A stretch of 64,000 nucleotides of DNA from Sphingomonas sp. UBA978 (lineage in GTDB: Bacteria; Pseudomonadota; Alphaproteobacteria; Sphingomonadales; Sphingomonadaceae): positions 113,608-177,607 of the forward strand of contig NZ_DBBS01000021.1 in NCBI RefSeq assembly GCF_002292295.1, written 5' to 3'. Numbering within the stretch: the first letter of the stretch is position 1; every line of letters begins with the position of its first letter. Under the pieces are notes generated by a model. It saw nothing but the letters and a program-made list of their open reading frames with translations, searched no databases and had not been told where the DNA came from. Position numbers and translations under genes: made by a program. Of this stretch, positions 43,086 to 53,126 are shown one piece after another.

Positions 43086-46000
43086 TGGCGCAGGATATGC
43101 CCGTGACCGAACCGACCGATGCCGCCGTCGTCGTCAGACGGCCGCTCTGGCAGCGTATCCTCAAATGGGTGCTGTTCCTCATCCTCGGCCTCGCGGTGCT
43201 GGTCGGCGTGGTGGTGCTGGGGATCAACACCGATCCCGGCCGCCGCTTCGTCGCCAACCGGATCGGCGGCTATACGACCGCATCCGGCCTCAACATCAAG
43301 GTCGGGCGGATCGATGGATCGCTCTATGGCCGGATGGTCCTGTCCGACGTGCGCGTCGCCGATCCCAAGGGCGTGTTCCTCACCAGCCCCCGGTTGAGCG
43401 TCGACTGGCGCCCGTTCGCGTTCGTGGACAATCACGTCGACGTGCGCGCGCTGTCGACCGAACTGGTCACGCTGGCGCGCCGGCCGGAACTGAAGCAGAC
43501 GCCGAGCGATCCCAACGCGCCGCTGCTGCCCGATCTCGACATCGACGTGAACCGCCTGCACGTCGGCCGGCTGGTGCTGGCCAAGCCGGTGACCGGCGAG
43601 ACGCATATCGTCCGCATCGACGGCGCGGTGCATATCGCCGATCGCCGCGCGCAGCTCGTCACCGATGCCGCCGCGCTGCGCGGTGCCGGTGTCGCCGGGG
43701 GCGATACGCTGCACCTGAAGCTCGACGCGGTGCCGGAGCGCAACCAGCTCGACATCGACATGAAGCTGAACGCGCCGGTCGGCGGCGTCGTCGCCACCAT
43801 GGGGGCGCTCAAGGCACCGCTGACCGCGACCGTCGACGGGCGCGGCAGCTGGCAGGCTTGGCAGGGCAAGGCACGCGCCACGCTGGGCGGCCGGCAACTC
43901 GCCGACCTCGACGTGACCGCACGCAACGGGCGCATCGCCGTGCGCGGCTTCGCGACGCCCGGCCTGTATCTGCAGGGGCCGGTCGAGCGTCTGACCGCGC
44001 CGCGCCTCGACCTCGCGCTCGATACCACGCTCAACGACCGCAAGGCGGATACGCGGCTGACGCTGAAGTCCGATGCGCTGGCGGTGGATGCGGGCGGGCT
44101 GATCGACCTTGCCAACAACACGTTCGGCAATTTCGCAGTCAACGCGCGCCTGCTCACCCCCGGGGCGATCGCGCCCAACCTGCGCGGCCGCGACGTGATG
44201 GCGCGCGTCGTGCTCGACGGGGCGTTCGCGACGCCGACGGTCGATTACAAGATCAACGCCGCGGCGATCGGCTTCGGCACGACGACGGTCGAAAATGTCT
44301 ATGCCGAGGGCCTCGCCCGCGTGAACGCCGACCGCATCCTGGTGCCGGTCAAGGCCCGCGCGCGTCGCATCACCGGCCTCAACGCCGCGGTCGGCGGGCT
44401 GGCGAACAACGTCCGGATCGAGGGCGACTTCGCCATTTCGATGCCTAACATCCTGTCGGACAACCTCCGCATCCGCTCGGACAATATCGACGCGACTGCG
44501 ATCGTCGTCGCGAACACGCAGACCGGCCGCTACACCGGTGCGCTGAAGGGGCGGGTCAACAACTACCGGCTGGAGAGCATCGGCATCCTCGACCTGTCGA
44601 CCGACGCCAAGCTGGTGCCGGGCGCCAATGGCGGCTTCGGCATCACCGGCCGCGTCGTCGCGCAGACGAAGCAGCTGTTCAACAGCGGCGTGCGCGATTT
44701 CCTGGGCGGGAATGCGATCGTCCGCAGCGACATCGGCTACAGCCCCGAGGGCATCGTCACCTTCCGCAACCTGCGGATGAACGCGCCGCAGTTCCGCATC
44801 ACGCGCGGCGAAGGGCGCTTCAACCCGGCGAACGGCGGCGTGCTGGTCAATGCCGACGCCTATTCGACGCAATACGGGCCCCTATCCGCACGCGTCACCG
44901 GCAGCGCGGATGCGCCGGTCGTCGTGCTGCGGGCGGCGCGTCCCGGCGTCGGCATCGGCCTCGTCGATCTCAACGCGCGCGTCGTCGGGCGGGGCGGGGC
45001 CTATGCCGTCACCGCAACCGGCGGCACCGATTACGGGCCATTCACCGCGGACGTGCTCGTGCGTCCGAGCCCGCAGCTGACCGTCGACGTCAATCGCGTC
45101 GTGCTCGCCGGCATCACCGCGCGCGGTCGCGTCGCGGCGACCGCCGCGGGACCGTTCGCCGGGTCGCTGCAATTCGCCGGTCGCGGCGTCAGCGGCAACG
45201 TCCGCCTCGGCAATCAGGGCGGCTACCAGCGCGCGGACGTCGCGGCGCGGGCCTATAACGCCAGCATCCCGGGCATCGCCGATTTCACCATCGGCCGGGC
45301 GATCGTGAATGCGAACGTCGTCATGTTCCCCAAGGCGCCGCAGGTGATCGCCGACGTGCAGGTCGCCGACACGCGCTACAATGCGTTCGTCATCCAGGCG
45401 ATGCGCGCCAAGGTGAACTATGTCGGCGGTCGCGGCACCGCGCAGGCGCTGCTGACCGGATCGAGCGGCGTGCCGCTGCGGATCGCGCTCAATGCGCAGC
45501 TGTCGCCGGGCAATTACCTCGTCGCGGCGCAGGGGCAGGCGAACAACATCCCGTTCCGCACCGTCAATCCGGCCCGCATCACCGCGTCGGGCAATGCCTA
45601 TCGCCTCGCCGCGACGCGGATCGATTTCGGGCAGGGACCGACCGCCGGTTCGACTCGCATCGCCGGATCGTTCGGCGGCGGCGTCACCGCGGCGCAGGCC
45701 CGGCTCGATCGGCTCAACCTGTCGATGCTGTCGGCGTTCGTGCCGAACCTCGGCCTGTCGGGCGCGGTCACCGGCAGCCTCGACTATCGCCAGCAGGGCA
45801 GCGCCATTCCCGCCGCCGATGCGCGGATGACGATCGCCGGTTTCCAGCGCACCGGCCTTGCCGCGGTGTCGGAGCCGGTCGACGTGCAGTTCGTCGGTCG
45901 CCTGGTGCCCGATGGCGGCGAGGCGCGGGCGCTGGTCAAGCGTGGGCCGAACACGATCGGCCGCATGCTCGCGACACTGCGGCCGCTGCCGCCGGGCGCC

Positions 46001-47326
46001 GGATCGTGGACGACGCGTCTGATGCAGGCGCCGCTGTCCGGTGGCATCCGCTACAACGGTCCGTCGGGGGTGCTGTTCAGCCTCGCCGCGCTGCCCGAGC
46101 AGCAGCTGACCGGGGCGATCGCGGTCGCGGCGGACTTTTCCGGCCGGGTCGCGGCACCGCGGCTCAACGGGCTGATCCGGGCGGACAACCTCACCTATGA
46201 CAACGAGACCTTCGGGACGCGCCTGTCGCAGATGAAGATCGCGGCCCGTTTCACCAACGACCGGCTCGACCTGACCAGCCTGACCGCACGTGCGGGCAAG
46301 GGCAGCGTACAGGCGCAGGGCAGCGTCGGGCTGGCGGCGGACAGCGGCTTCCCGATCGACCTGCGCGCCAAGTTCGACAATGCGCAGCTCGCCAAGAGCG
46401 ACGCGCTGGCGGCGACGACCTCGGGCGACATCCGCTTCACCTACGGACGCGACGGCGGGCTGCTGCAGGGCAACCTCAACGTGCCCGAGGCGCGCTACCA
46501 GATCATCCGCCAGGGTTCGGCGGAGGTTCCGGAACTGACCGGTATCCGGCGCAGGAGCCAGCTGGTCACCCCGCGCCCGACCGACCGGGCGAAGCCGGCA
46601 CCGGTTAGCGTGATCCGGCTCGACCTGACGGTGCGTGCGGAAAACCAGCTGTTCGTGTCCGGCATGGGCCTCGAATCGGAATGGGAGATGAACCTGAAGG
46701 TCGGCGGCACTTCGGCGGCGCCGGTCATCACCGGCGGGCTGGACCTGGTGCGCGGCACCTATTCCTTCGCCGGCAAGCGCTTCGAGGTGACGCGCGGCAC
46801 GATCCGCTTCCGCGGCGGCCAGCTGACCGACCCGGATATCAACATCCAGGCATCGACCACGGTCAACGGCATCACCGCCCTGATCGCGGTCACCGGCACC
46901 GGCCAGCGCCCGCAGATCGCCTTCACCTCGACGCCGGCGCTGCCGCAGGACGAGGTGCTCAGCCGCCTGCTGTTCGGGACCAATCCGGAAAATCTGTCGG
47001 CGACCGAGGCGATCCAGCTGGCGAGCGCGCTCAATTCGCTGCGCGGGTCCGGCGGCGGCGGGTTGAACCCGCTCGGCAAGCTGCGCTCGGCGACCGGGTT
47101 CGACCGCCTGCGGGTGCTGGGCGCCGACGAGGCGAGCGGGCGCGGCACCAGTCTGGCGGCGGGCAAGTACCTGACCGACGACATCTATGTCGAGATCGTC
47201 ACCGACGCCCGCGGCTTTACCGCGACGCAGCTGGAGATCGCGCTGACGCGGGCGCTGAGCCTGCTCACCTCGACCGGTTCGGCGGGCGGGTCCGATGCGC
47301 GATTGAAATATTCGAAAGACTATTGA
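43085..47326 (+). CDS. tamB: Translocation and assembly module protein TamB (DUF490)
   Basis: A 1413-residue AsmA-like bridge protein anchored in the inner membrane (WVLFLILGLAVLVGVVVLG, about 28-46). A very long beta-helical groove spans the periplasm. The C-terminal DUF490 domain is clear (LTVRAENQLFVSGMGLESEW; GGLDLVRGTYSFAGKRFEV; GTIRFRGGQLTDPDINI; LPQDEVLSRLLFG). It works with TamA in outer-membrane protein insertion and probably phospholipid transport. It is directly coupled to tamA. Confidence 0.95.
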   Translation: MAQDMPVTEPTDAAVVVRRPLWQRILKWVLFLILGLAVLVGVVVLGINTDPGRRFVANRIGGYTTASGLNIKVGRIDGSLYGRMVLSDVRVADPKGVFLTSPRLSVDWRPFAFVDNHVDVRALSTELVTLARRPELKQTPSDPNAPLLPDLDIDVNRLHVGRLVLAKPVTGETHIVRIDGAVHIADRRAQLVTDAAALRGAGVAGGDTLHLKLDAVPERNQLDIDMKLNAPVGGVVATMGALKAPLTATVDGRGSWQAWQGKARATLGGRQLADLDVTARNGRIAVRGFATPGLYLQGPVERLTAPRLDLALDTTLNDRKADTRLTLKSDALAVDAGGLIDLANNTFGNFAVNARLLTPGAIAPNLRGRDVMARVVLDGAFATPTVDYKINAAAIGFGTTTVENVYAEGLARVNADRILVPVKARARRITGLNAAVGGLANNVRIEGDFAISMPNILSDNLRIRSDNIDATAIVVANTQTGRYTGALKGRVNNYRLESIGILDLSTDAKLVPGANGGFGITGRVVAQTKQLFNSGVRDFLGGNAIVRSDIGYSPEGIVTFRNLRMNAPQFRITRGEGRFNPANGGVLVNADAYSTQYGPLSARVTGSADAPVVVLRAARPGVGIGLVDLNARVVGRGGAYAVTATGGTDYGPFTADVLVRPSPQLTVDVNRVVLAGITARGRVAATAAGPFAGSLQFAGRGVSGNVRLGNQGGYQRADVAARAYNASIPGIADFTIGRAIVNANVVMFPKAPQVIADVQVADTRYNAFVIQAMRAKVNYVGGRGTAQALLTGSSGVPLRIALNAQLSPGNYLVAAQGQANNIPFRTVNPARITASGNAYRLAATRIDFGQGPTAGSTRIAGSFGGGVTAAQARLDRLNLSMLSAFVPNLGLSGAVTGSLDYRQQGSAIPAADARMTIAGFQRTGLAAVSEPVDVQFVGRLVPDGGEARALVKRGPNTIGRMLATLRPLPPGAGSWTTRLMQAPLSGGIRYNGPSGVLFSLAALPEQQLTGAIAVAADFSGRVAAPRLNGLIRADNLTYDNETFGTRLSQMKIAARFTNDRLDLTSLTARAGKGSVQAQGSVGLAADSGFPIDLRAKFDNAQLAKSDALAATTSGDIRFTYGRDGGLLQGNLNVPEARYQIIRQGSAEVPELTGIRRRSQLVTPRPTDRAKPAPVSVIRLDLTVRAENQLFVSGMGLESEWEMNLKVGGTSAAPVITGGLDLVRGTYSFAGKRFEVTRGTIRFRGGQLTDPDINIQASTTVNGITALIAVTGTGQRPQIAFTSTPALPQDEVLSRLLFGTNPENLSATEAIQLASALNSLRGSGGGGLNPLGKLRSATGFDRLRVLGADEASGRGTSLAAGKYLTDDIYVEIVTDARGFTATQLEIALTRALSLLTSTGSAGGSDARLKYSKDY

Positions 47327-47383
47327 GGGCGATTAGGGTAGGCCTCTCCACCAAACCGAATAACGGGTATGGTGGAGGGGCCG

Positions 47384-48859
47384 ATGGCCGAGCATGTCGA
47401 CGTGGTCGTGGTGGGCGCCGGTATTTCGGGCGTGGGGCAGGGCTATCACCTGCAGACACGGTGCCCGGACCGCAGCTATGTGATCCTCGAGGGGCGGGCG
47501 GCGCTGGGAGGCACTTGGGACCTGTTTCGGTATCCGGGTATCCGATCCGACAGCGACATGCACACGCTCGGCTTCTCCTTCCATCCCTGGACGGCGGCCC
47601 GATCGATCGCGGACGGCCCGTCGATCCGCGCCTATGTCGAGGAGACGGCACGGACCTACGGCATCGACCGTCACATCCGCTTCCGCCACCACGTCACCAG
47701 TGCCGCCTGGTCGACCGAGGATGCGCGCTGGACGGTCGAGGTCATCGGCCCCGACGGTGAGCCGCTGACCTTCACCTGCAATTTCCTGTGCATGTGTTCG
47801 GGCTATTACAATTATGCCAAGGGCTACACGCCCGAATTCGCCGGCGCCGAGCGTTTCGGCGGCCGCATCGTGCACCCGCAATTGTGGCCCGAGGATCTGG
47901 ACTATGACGGCAAGCGCGTCGTCGTGATCGGCAGCGGCGCGACCGCCGTGACGCTGGTGCCGGAAATGGCGAAGAAGGCCGCGCACGTCACCATGTTGCA
48001 GCGATCGCCGACCTATGTCGTTTCCCGTCCTGGGGAGGACAAGATCGCCAACTGGCTGCGCACCAAGCTGCCCGCCAAGGCGGCGTACGGCGTCACCCGC
48101 TGGAAGAACGTGCTGACCAGCATGGTCTTCTATCGTATCGCCAAGAAGCGGCCGGAGAAATTCAAGCAGCGCCTGATCGGCATGGTCCGCGACCATCTCG
48201 GCCCGGACTATGACGTCGATACGCATTTCACGCCGCGCTACAATCCGTGGGACCAGCGGCTGTGTCTCGTGCCGGACGCGGACCTGTTCGAAAGCCTCAA
48301 GCGGGGCGATGCGTCGGTGGTCACCGATACGATCGACGGTTTCACCGAAACCGGCATCCGCCTGCATTCGGGCGAGGAACTGCCTGCGGACGTCATCGTC
48401 ACCGCGACCGGCCTGGAGCTGCAATTGCTCAGCGACGTGCGCTTCAGCACGGACGGCGTGCCGATCGACCTGTCCAAAGCGCTGCAATATAAGGGGATGA
48501 TGTTCTCGGACGTGCCGAACCTCGCCTATACCTTCGGCTATACCAATGCTTCCTGGACGCTGAAGGCGGACTTGGTCGCGATGTACGTCTGCCGCCTGCT
48601 CAACACGATGAAGAAGCGCGGCTTGCGACAGGCGACGCCGCACAACAGCGATGCGAGCATGGCGACCGAGCCGTTCGTCGATTTCAGCTCGGGCTATATC
48701 CAGCGCGCCGAACATACGCTGCCCAAGCAGGGCGCGCGCAAGCCGTGGAAGCTCAACCAGAATTATGCGCTGGACGTACTGGCGCTGCGGCTGGGGTCGG
48801 TGGACGACGATATGGTGTTCGGGAATCCGGCACCGAGGTCGGGGCGGTTGGCGGCTTAA
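47384..48859 (+). CDS. Flavin-containing Baeyer-Villiger-type monooxygenase
   Basis: A 491-residue FAD/NADPH monooxygenase. The first dinucleotide motif is VVVVGAGISGVG, the second VVVIGSGATAVTL. Between them lies FGGRIVHPQLWP, an exact match to the FxGxxxHxxxWP fingerprint of Baeyer-Villiger monooxygenases and FMOs. The ATG at 47384 has GGAGGGG 6 nt upstream; an ATG at 47369 is less likely. The substrate could be a ketone, sulfide or amine. It is a single gene between tamB and a regulatory intergenic region. Confidence 0.9.
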   Translation: MAEHVDVVVVGAGISGVGQGYHLQTRCPDRSYVILEGRAALGGTWDLFRYPGIRSDSDMHTLGFSFHPWTAARSIADGPSIRAYVEETARTYGIDRHIRFRHHVTSAAWSTEDARWTVEVIGPDGEPLTFTCNFLCMCSGYYNYAKGYTPEFAGAERFGGRIVHPQLWPEDLDYDGKRVVVIGSGATAVTLVPEMAKKAAHVTMLQRSPTYVVSRPGEDKIANWLRTKLPAKAAYGVTRWKNVLTSMVFYRIAKKRPEKFKQRLIGMVRDHLGPDYDVDTHFTPRYNPWDQRLCLVPDADLFESLKRGDASVVTDTIDGFTETGIRLHSGEELPADVIVTATGLELQLLSDVRFSTDGVPIDLSKALQYKGMMFSDVPNLAYTFGYTNASWTLKADLVAMYVCRLLNTMKKRGLRQATPHNSDASMATEPFVDFSSGYIQRAEHTLPKQGARKPWKLNQNYALDVLALRLGSVDDDMVFGNPAPRSGRLAA

Positions 48860-49123
48860 GTCCTGTATCGGGGCATGTAGCGTCCCCGATTCGCCTGACC
48901 GCATTCAGTCAGAGATCAGCGCAATCGACCAGCCGTTCGGCTGCGTCGGAGCCCCTGTCACGCCAGCGAGACCATCGGGATATGGTTCCGCATGGGTCCG
49001 CACGGGCGCGTGCCGCGTCATCGTCGCGGGCTGAAAACCGCACTTTTGCGAAGAATTCCGGCTCGGCCCCCTTCAGCGGAGTCACGCGACTCACGCGTCA
49101 AAGCGACCGAGCCGGGATCGATG

Positions 49124-49183
49124 TCACCAGGGCTTGATGTTGATCGAGATGGCGGCGAGCACCAGAGCGAAAAGAACCGACAT
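49124..49183 (-). CDS. Candidate 19-residue hydrophobic peptide
   Basis: A 20-codon ORF (with stop) encoding MSVLFALVLAAISINIKPW, a single membrane-length hydrophobic stretch with a Lys-Pro-Trp end. GGGAGA lies 5 nt before the ATG. Upstream on the same strand are TTGGAA and TAACGT at 17-bp spacing (49245-49250 and 49222-49227). The combination of promoter-like and ribosome-binding sequences is the evidence; no homologue is known to me. Confidence 0.4.
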   Translation of the reverse strand: MSVLFALVLAAISINIKPW

Positions 49184-49221
49184 GCTTATCTCCCTATTTG
49201 GCACCTTTAGGATGCGTGCCA

Positions 49222-49250
49222 ACGTTAACAGAAAATTAAGCATTTTCCAA
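49222..49250 (-). promoter_or_regulatory. Promoter-like sequence for the 19-residue ORF
   Basis: Read leftwards: TTGGAA (49245-49250), 17 bp, TAACGT (49222-49227), in an AT-rich island that stands out from the GC-rich surroundings. The predicted transcript starts about 30 nt before the tiny ORF. The match to the -35 and -10 consensus is partial. Confidence 0.35.
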
Positions 49251-49286
49251 TCGCATTCCCGGGAGGGGCCCTGTCAGGGGGAGTTA

Positions 49287-49328
49287 ATGCATTCTTCAAC
49301 ACTCGGGCTTAGTCGGAATGGGTCATGA
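49287..49328 (+). CDS. Candidate 13-residue leader ORF coupled to the EAL gene
   Basis: Encodes MHSSTLGLSRNGS. AGGGGGAG lies just before its ATG, a far stronger ribosome site than anything before the EAL start. Its TGA overlaps the EAL ATG as ATGA (49325-49328). This arrangement fits translational coupling, in which ribosomes ending the leader restart on the phosphodiesterase. Confidence 0.4.
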   Translation: MHSSTLGLSRNGS

Positions 49329-50638
49329 CCGTCGCGCAACGCCCGGAAACCGTGGATAAGTCCGCCTCTCAGGCCCGGGGAGAAACCGCGCAGGTGGCGA
49401 CGGACGCATGGCGGTTTCACGTGCTGCTCGAGATCGCGAACTTTACGGATCTGCGCCGTCGCCTTGGCTGCCAGCGCGCGGACCTGCTCGTCGGGCTGAT
49501 ATCGGACCGAATCGGGAGGGTGGCTCCGGTCGCGAGCATCGCGCCCATCGGACGGACGCAGATTGCCTGCGCATTTCGCGATGCCCGACCGGATGCGGCC
49601 GACACGATCATCACTGCGATCAAGGCGGCCTGCGCGCGGCCGTTTGTGATCGACGATCAGAACGTCATCGTCATGATAACGTCGGGCGCAGCCAGTGCGC
49701 CCACATCCAATGTCGACGAAGTGGCGATGGTGGAACAGGCGGAGGTGGCTCTGGCCGAGGCGCGTGCGGGATATCGCGCGGTGACGCATGCGCTCCCTCC
49801 ACGCACCATGCCGGATGTGCTGCAACTGGCGAGCGAACTGGCGATCGCGATCGACGACGAACAACTCGTGCTACATTACCAGCCGAAGGTGCATGTACGC
49901 CGGCAGGAGATCACCAGTGCCGAAGCATTGGTGCGCTGGCGTCATCCGACGCGCGGGCTGGTCATGCCCAACGACTTCATTCCTATCGCGGAAGAATGCA
50001 ATCTGATCGGTCGGATGACGTTGTGGACTATACGTCAGGCCATTGAAGATCAGCGCAAGCTCGCCGCGCGGGGGCATCAGCTGCGGCTGTTCATCAATAT
50101 CGCCGGGCAACTGCTTGGCGATGCGGCGTTTGTGCGTGAGGCGTGCGACCTCGTCGGCGGCAGCGATGCCAAGCTGGGGTTCGAGATCACCGAAACCTCG
50201 GTCATTCGCGATCCGGCCGGCGCGATCGCCAACCTCAACATCTTCGCCGACTTCGGCATCACCATCGCGATCGACGATTACGGCGCCGGCCTGTCGTCGC
50301 TCGCCTATCTCAAGCAATTGCCCGCACGCGAGCTGAAGATCGACAAATTGTTCGTGACGCAGCTGACCAGCTCCAACCGCGATCCGCTGATCGTGCGGTC
50401 GACCATCGATCTCGCACACGCGCTGGAGATGGAAGTGGTCGCCGAGGGCGTGGAGACGCATGCGGCGCTCGCGCTGCTGACGGTGATGGGCTGCGACATG
50501 GTGCAGGGGTTCCTCATCAGCCGCCCTGTCGTGCTCGAATCGCTGTTCCAGTATCTGGAGGAAGGGCGCCATCGCGCGCCGACGCCCGACCCGCTTGCCG
50601 CATTCGCAGGTTTCGCCACGCCACGCCGCATGGCCTGA
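49325..50638 (+). CDS. EAL-domain cyclic-di-GMP phosphodiesterase with degenerate GGDEF
   Basis: A 437-residue cytoplasmic enzyme predicted to hydrolyse cyclic di-GMP. Residues about 30-155 look like a worn-down GGDEF domain without its signature. The EAL domain from about 165 keeps the catalytic set: EALVRWRHP, FINIAGQLL, FEITETS, IAIDDYGAGLSS, LKIDKLF, EGVET and QGFLISRPV. It therefore looks active. No membrane or signal segment. The next gene, a hybrid kinase, begins 3 bp after its stop. Confidence 0.9.
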   Translation: MTVAQRPETVDKSASQARGETAQVATDAWRFHVLLEIANFTDLRRRLGCQRADLLVGLISDRIGRVAPVASIAPIGRTQIACAFRDARPDAADTIITAIKAACARPFVIDDQNVIVMITSGAASAPTSNVDEVAMVEQAEVALAEARAGYRAVTHALPPRTMPDVLQLASELAIAIDDEQLVLHYQPKVHVRRQEITSAEALVRWRHPTRGLVMPNDFIPIAEECNLIGRMTLWTIRQAIEDQRKLAARGHQLRLFINIAGQLLGDAAFVREACDLVGGSDAKLGFEITETSVIRDPAGAIANLNIFADFGITIAIDDYGAGLSSLAYLKQLPARELKIDKLFVTQLTSSNRDPLIVRSTIDLAHALEMEVVAEGVETHAALALLTVMGCDMVQGFLISRPVVLESLFQYLEEGRHRAPTPDPLAAFAGFATPRRMA

Positions 50639-50641
50639 ACG

Positions 50642-53068
50642 ATGGCGTTGCGCATGGTGATGTTCGTGTGCGCCCTGCTGCTGATGCCGGCGGGGGCCGC
50701 TGCGCTGGACAGTCGGACCGCCGCGTTCGATGCCCTGATCGCCGATGCGAAGGCGGCGATGCTGACCGACCCGCGCGAAGCGGAGACCAAGGCGCATGCC
50801 GCCGAGCGTCTGGCGGATAGCCAGCCGCCGACGCGCGGGCATGCCGTGCAACGCGCGACGGCGATGTGGCTGCGGGGCGAAGCGCTGTCCCGGCTGAACG
50901 ATCTGGCGCGTGCCGAGCCGCTGATTACCGGTGCGGTCGAACTGACGTCGCGCGTCGCACCCGGGTCGAATCTGCAGGGCGACGCCTTGCTGGCGAGCGG
51001 GTGGATCAACACCGCGCAGGGCGATGTCGCGGCGGCGCTCAGCGCCTATCAACGCGGCTATGCGATCTTTCGTGCGTTGGGCGAAACGCGCAGTCAGGCG
51101 AAGGCGCTCCAGTCGATCGGCTCGCTCTATGCCGATGCGAACGACTATGCGAACGCGCTGCGCTATTACGGGCAGGCGCTCGAAGCGTACAAAGCCGATC
51201 CGATGCTGGCGATGACGCTGTACAACAATCGCGGCAATGCCTTCAAAGACCTCAAGCGCTATCGCGACGCCGAGGCGCAGTTCCGTCAGGCGCTGGCACT
51301 GACGCAGGAGATGGGCAGCCCGTTGCTGCGCATCGTCGTGCTCGCCAATATCGCGGAGGCGCGTCTGCTCGGCCGCGACGTCGCGGGTGCCCAGCAGGCG
51401 ATCGACGAGGGATTGCGGCTGGCCGAGCGGGGCGAGGCGGCGTCGTATCGCAAGTTCCTGATCGGCCTCGCCGCGCAGGCAGCCTATCAGCGCGGCGATC
51501 CGCGCCGTGCCGCGGCCCTGATCGGCGAGCGGTTCGCCGGCGAGGATCTGGACCGTACGACCCTGATCGACCGGACCGCCCATCAGAGCGCCTACACCAT
51601 CTACAACGCGACCGGCGCGCACGACCTTGCGCTCCGGCATCTGGTCGCGTTGAAACGGCTCGACGACGAGGCGACGACGCTGGCGCGGTCGACGGGGGCG
51701 GCGCTGATGGCGGCGCGGTTCGATTTCGCCAATCAGGAACTCAAGATCGCCAATCTGCAGCGCGACGAGGCGCGGCGGAACGTGGCGTACGAACAGACGC
51801 GGGCGCGGACGCAGCGCAACATCTTCCTCGGCGTCGCGGCGGCGGCGGTGCTGATCGTGGCGATGCTCGCCTTCGGCCTCGTCACGCTGCGCCGCAGCCG
51901 CAACAAGGTGCGTGCGGCCAACGCTGACCTCGCCGTGACCAACACCGCGCTCGGCAAGGCGCTGGCGGCGAAGACGGAGTTCCTCGCGACCACCAGCCAC
52001 GAGATCCGCACGCCGCTGAACGGCATCCTCGGCATGACGCAGGTGATGCTCGCCGATCAGGGCGTGGCGGGGGCGACGCGCGACCGGCTGACCGTGGTGC
52101 ACAGCGCGGGCGTGACGATGCGCGCGCTGGTCGACGACATCCTCGATGTCGCCAAGATGGAGACGGGCAATCTGGTGATCGAGGCGGCACCGTTCGACCT
52201 CGATGCGATGCTGCGCGATTCGACGCGGCTGTGGGACGATCAGGCGCGCGCCAAGGGGCTGACCTTCGCGCGCGATCTGGACGATTGCCCGGGCATGATC
52301 GTCGGCGATGCGGTGCGGCTGCGGCAGGTGGTGTTCAATTTGATGTCGAACGCATTGAAGTTCACCGCAACCGGCGGGGTGTCGCTGAGCGTCGCCGCCA
52401 CCAGGGACGACCGGCTGCACATCGTCATCGCCGATACCGGCGTCGGCATCGCGCCCGACAAATGCGAGGAGATCTTCGAATCGTTCCGTCAGGCCGACAC
52501 CAGCACGACGCGCCAGTTCGGCGGCACCGGACTGGGCCTGTCGATCTGCCGCAACCTCGCGCGCGCGATGGGCGGCGACGTTACCGTATCGAGCGCGCCC
52601 GGCGCCGGATCGCGCTTCACGGTCGACCTGCCGCTGGTGCTCGCCCCCGCGGTCGATGCCGAGAGCGCCGGGGCAGCGCCGACGCCGGCGCTGCTGATCG
52701 TCGATCGCAGTCCGATCACCCGCAGCATGCTGAAGACGCTGCTGGCGCCGCATGCCGGGGAGATTGCGCTGGCGGCATCGCTGGACGATGCCCTGCCGAT
52801 CCTCGCTCGCGGCGGCGTCGAGCGCATTCTGATCGACGCCGCGGTCCTGTCGGCGACCGGCGATGCCGTCATGGCGGCAGAACGGCTGGCACAGCAGGGC
52901 GGCGGCGCGGGGATCGTCATCCTGTGGCCCGCCGGCAGCGATCCTCATTGTGACGGTATCGCAACGACGCCGCGTTTTACTAACGTTATCAAACCGGTCA
53001 GCGGCGTGTCATTGGTCGCATCCTTATATGCGTCGGGTGACGACGCCCTTGTATCGCAGGCGGCATGA
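50642..53068 (+). CDS. TPR-containing hybrid sensor histidine kinase
   Basis: An 808-residue membrane kinase. Signal peptide or first helix at 1-21. The periplasmic part holds tetratricopeptide repeats (SIGSLYADANDYANALRYYG; NNRGNAFKDLKRYRDAEAQF; about 70-345). One membrane helix (394-416), then HisKA with H453 in TSHEIRTPLNGILG, and an ATPase domain with MSNALKFTATGG, IADTGVGIAPD and GGTGLGLSICRNL. The C-terminal receiver-like domain (about 680-800) is eroded: IVDRSPITR has one acidic residue instead of a pair, though ILIDAAV and NVIKP keep Asp and Lys. Confidence 0.87.
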   Translation: MALRMVMFVCALLLMPAGAAALDSRTAAFDALIADAKAAMLTDPREAETKAHAAERLADSQPPTRGHAVQRATAMWLRGEALSRLNDLARAEPLITGAVELTSRVAPGSNLQGDALLASGWINTAQGDVAAALSAYQRGYAIFRALGETRSQAKALQSIGSLYADANDYANALRYYGQALEAYKADPMLAMTLYNNRGNAFKDLKRYRDAEAQFRQALALTQEMGSPLLRIVVLANIAEARLLGRDVAGAQQAIDEGLRLAERGEAASYRKFLIGLAAQAAYQRGDPRRAAALIGERFAGEDLDRTTLIDRTAHQSAYTIYNATGAHDLALRHLVALKRLDDEATTLARSTGAALMAARFDFANQELKIANLQRDEARRNVAYEQTRARTQRNIFLGVAAAAVLIVAMLAFGLVTLRRSRNKVRAANADLAVTNTALGKALAAKTEFLATTSHEIRTPLNGILGMTQVMLADQGVAGATRDRLTVVHSAGVTMRALVDDILDVAKMETGNLVIEAAPFDLDAMLRDSTRLWDDQARAKGLTFARDLDDCPGMIVGDAVRLRQVVFNLMSNALKFTATGGVSLSVAATRDDRLHIVIADTGVGIAPDKCEEIFESFRQADTSTTRQFGGTGLGLSICRNLARAMGGDVTVSSAPGAGSRFTVDLPLVLAPAVDAESAGAAPTPALLIVDRSPITRSMLKTLLAPHAGEIALAASLDDALPILARGGVERILIDAAVLSATGDAVMAAERLAQQGGGAGIVILWPAGSDPHCDGIATTPRFTNVIKPVSGVSLVASLYASGDDALVSQAA

Positions 53069-53126
53069 AGCGTAGACGCAAGACCATGCTGCCGCCGAAA
53101 CCGCCTACCAAGCAGATGTCCGGGCG

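Larger units (their letters stand above)
48860..49324. other. Long intergenic region with two candidate tiny ORFs
   Basis: This 465-bp gap contains no full-size gene. The first 260 bp shows nothing I can interpret. From 49124 it holds a possible 19-codon minus-strand gene with its own promoter-like sequence, an AT-rich core around 49220-49250, and a 13-codon plus-strand leader ORF at 49287-49328 overlapping the next gene. These are listed separately. Confidence 0.5.
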
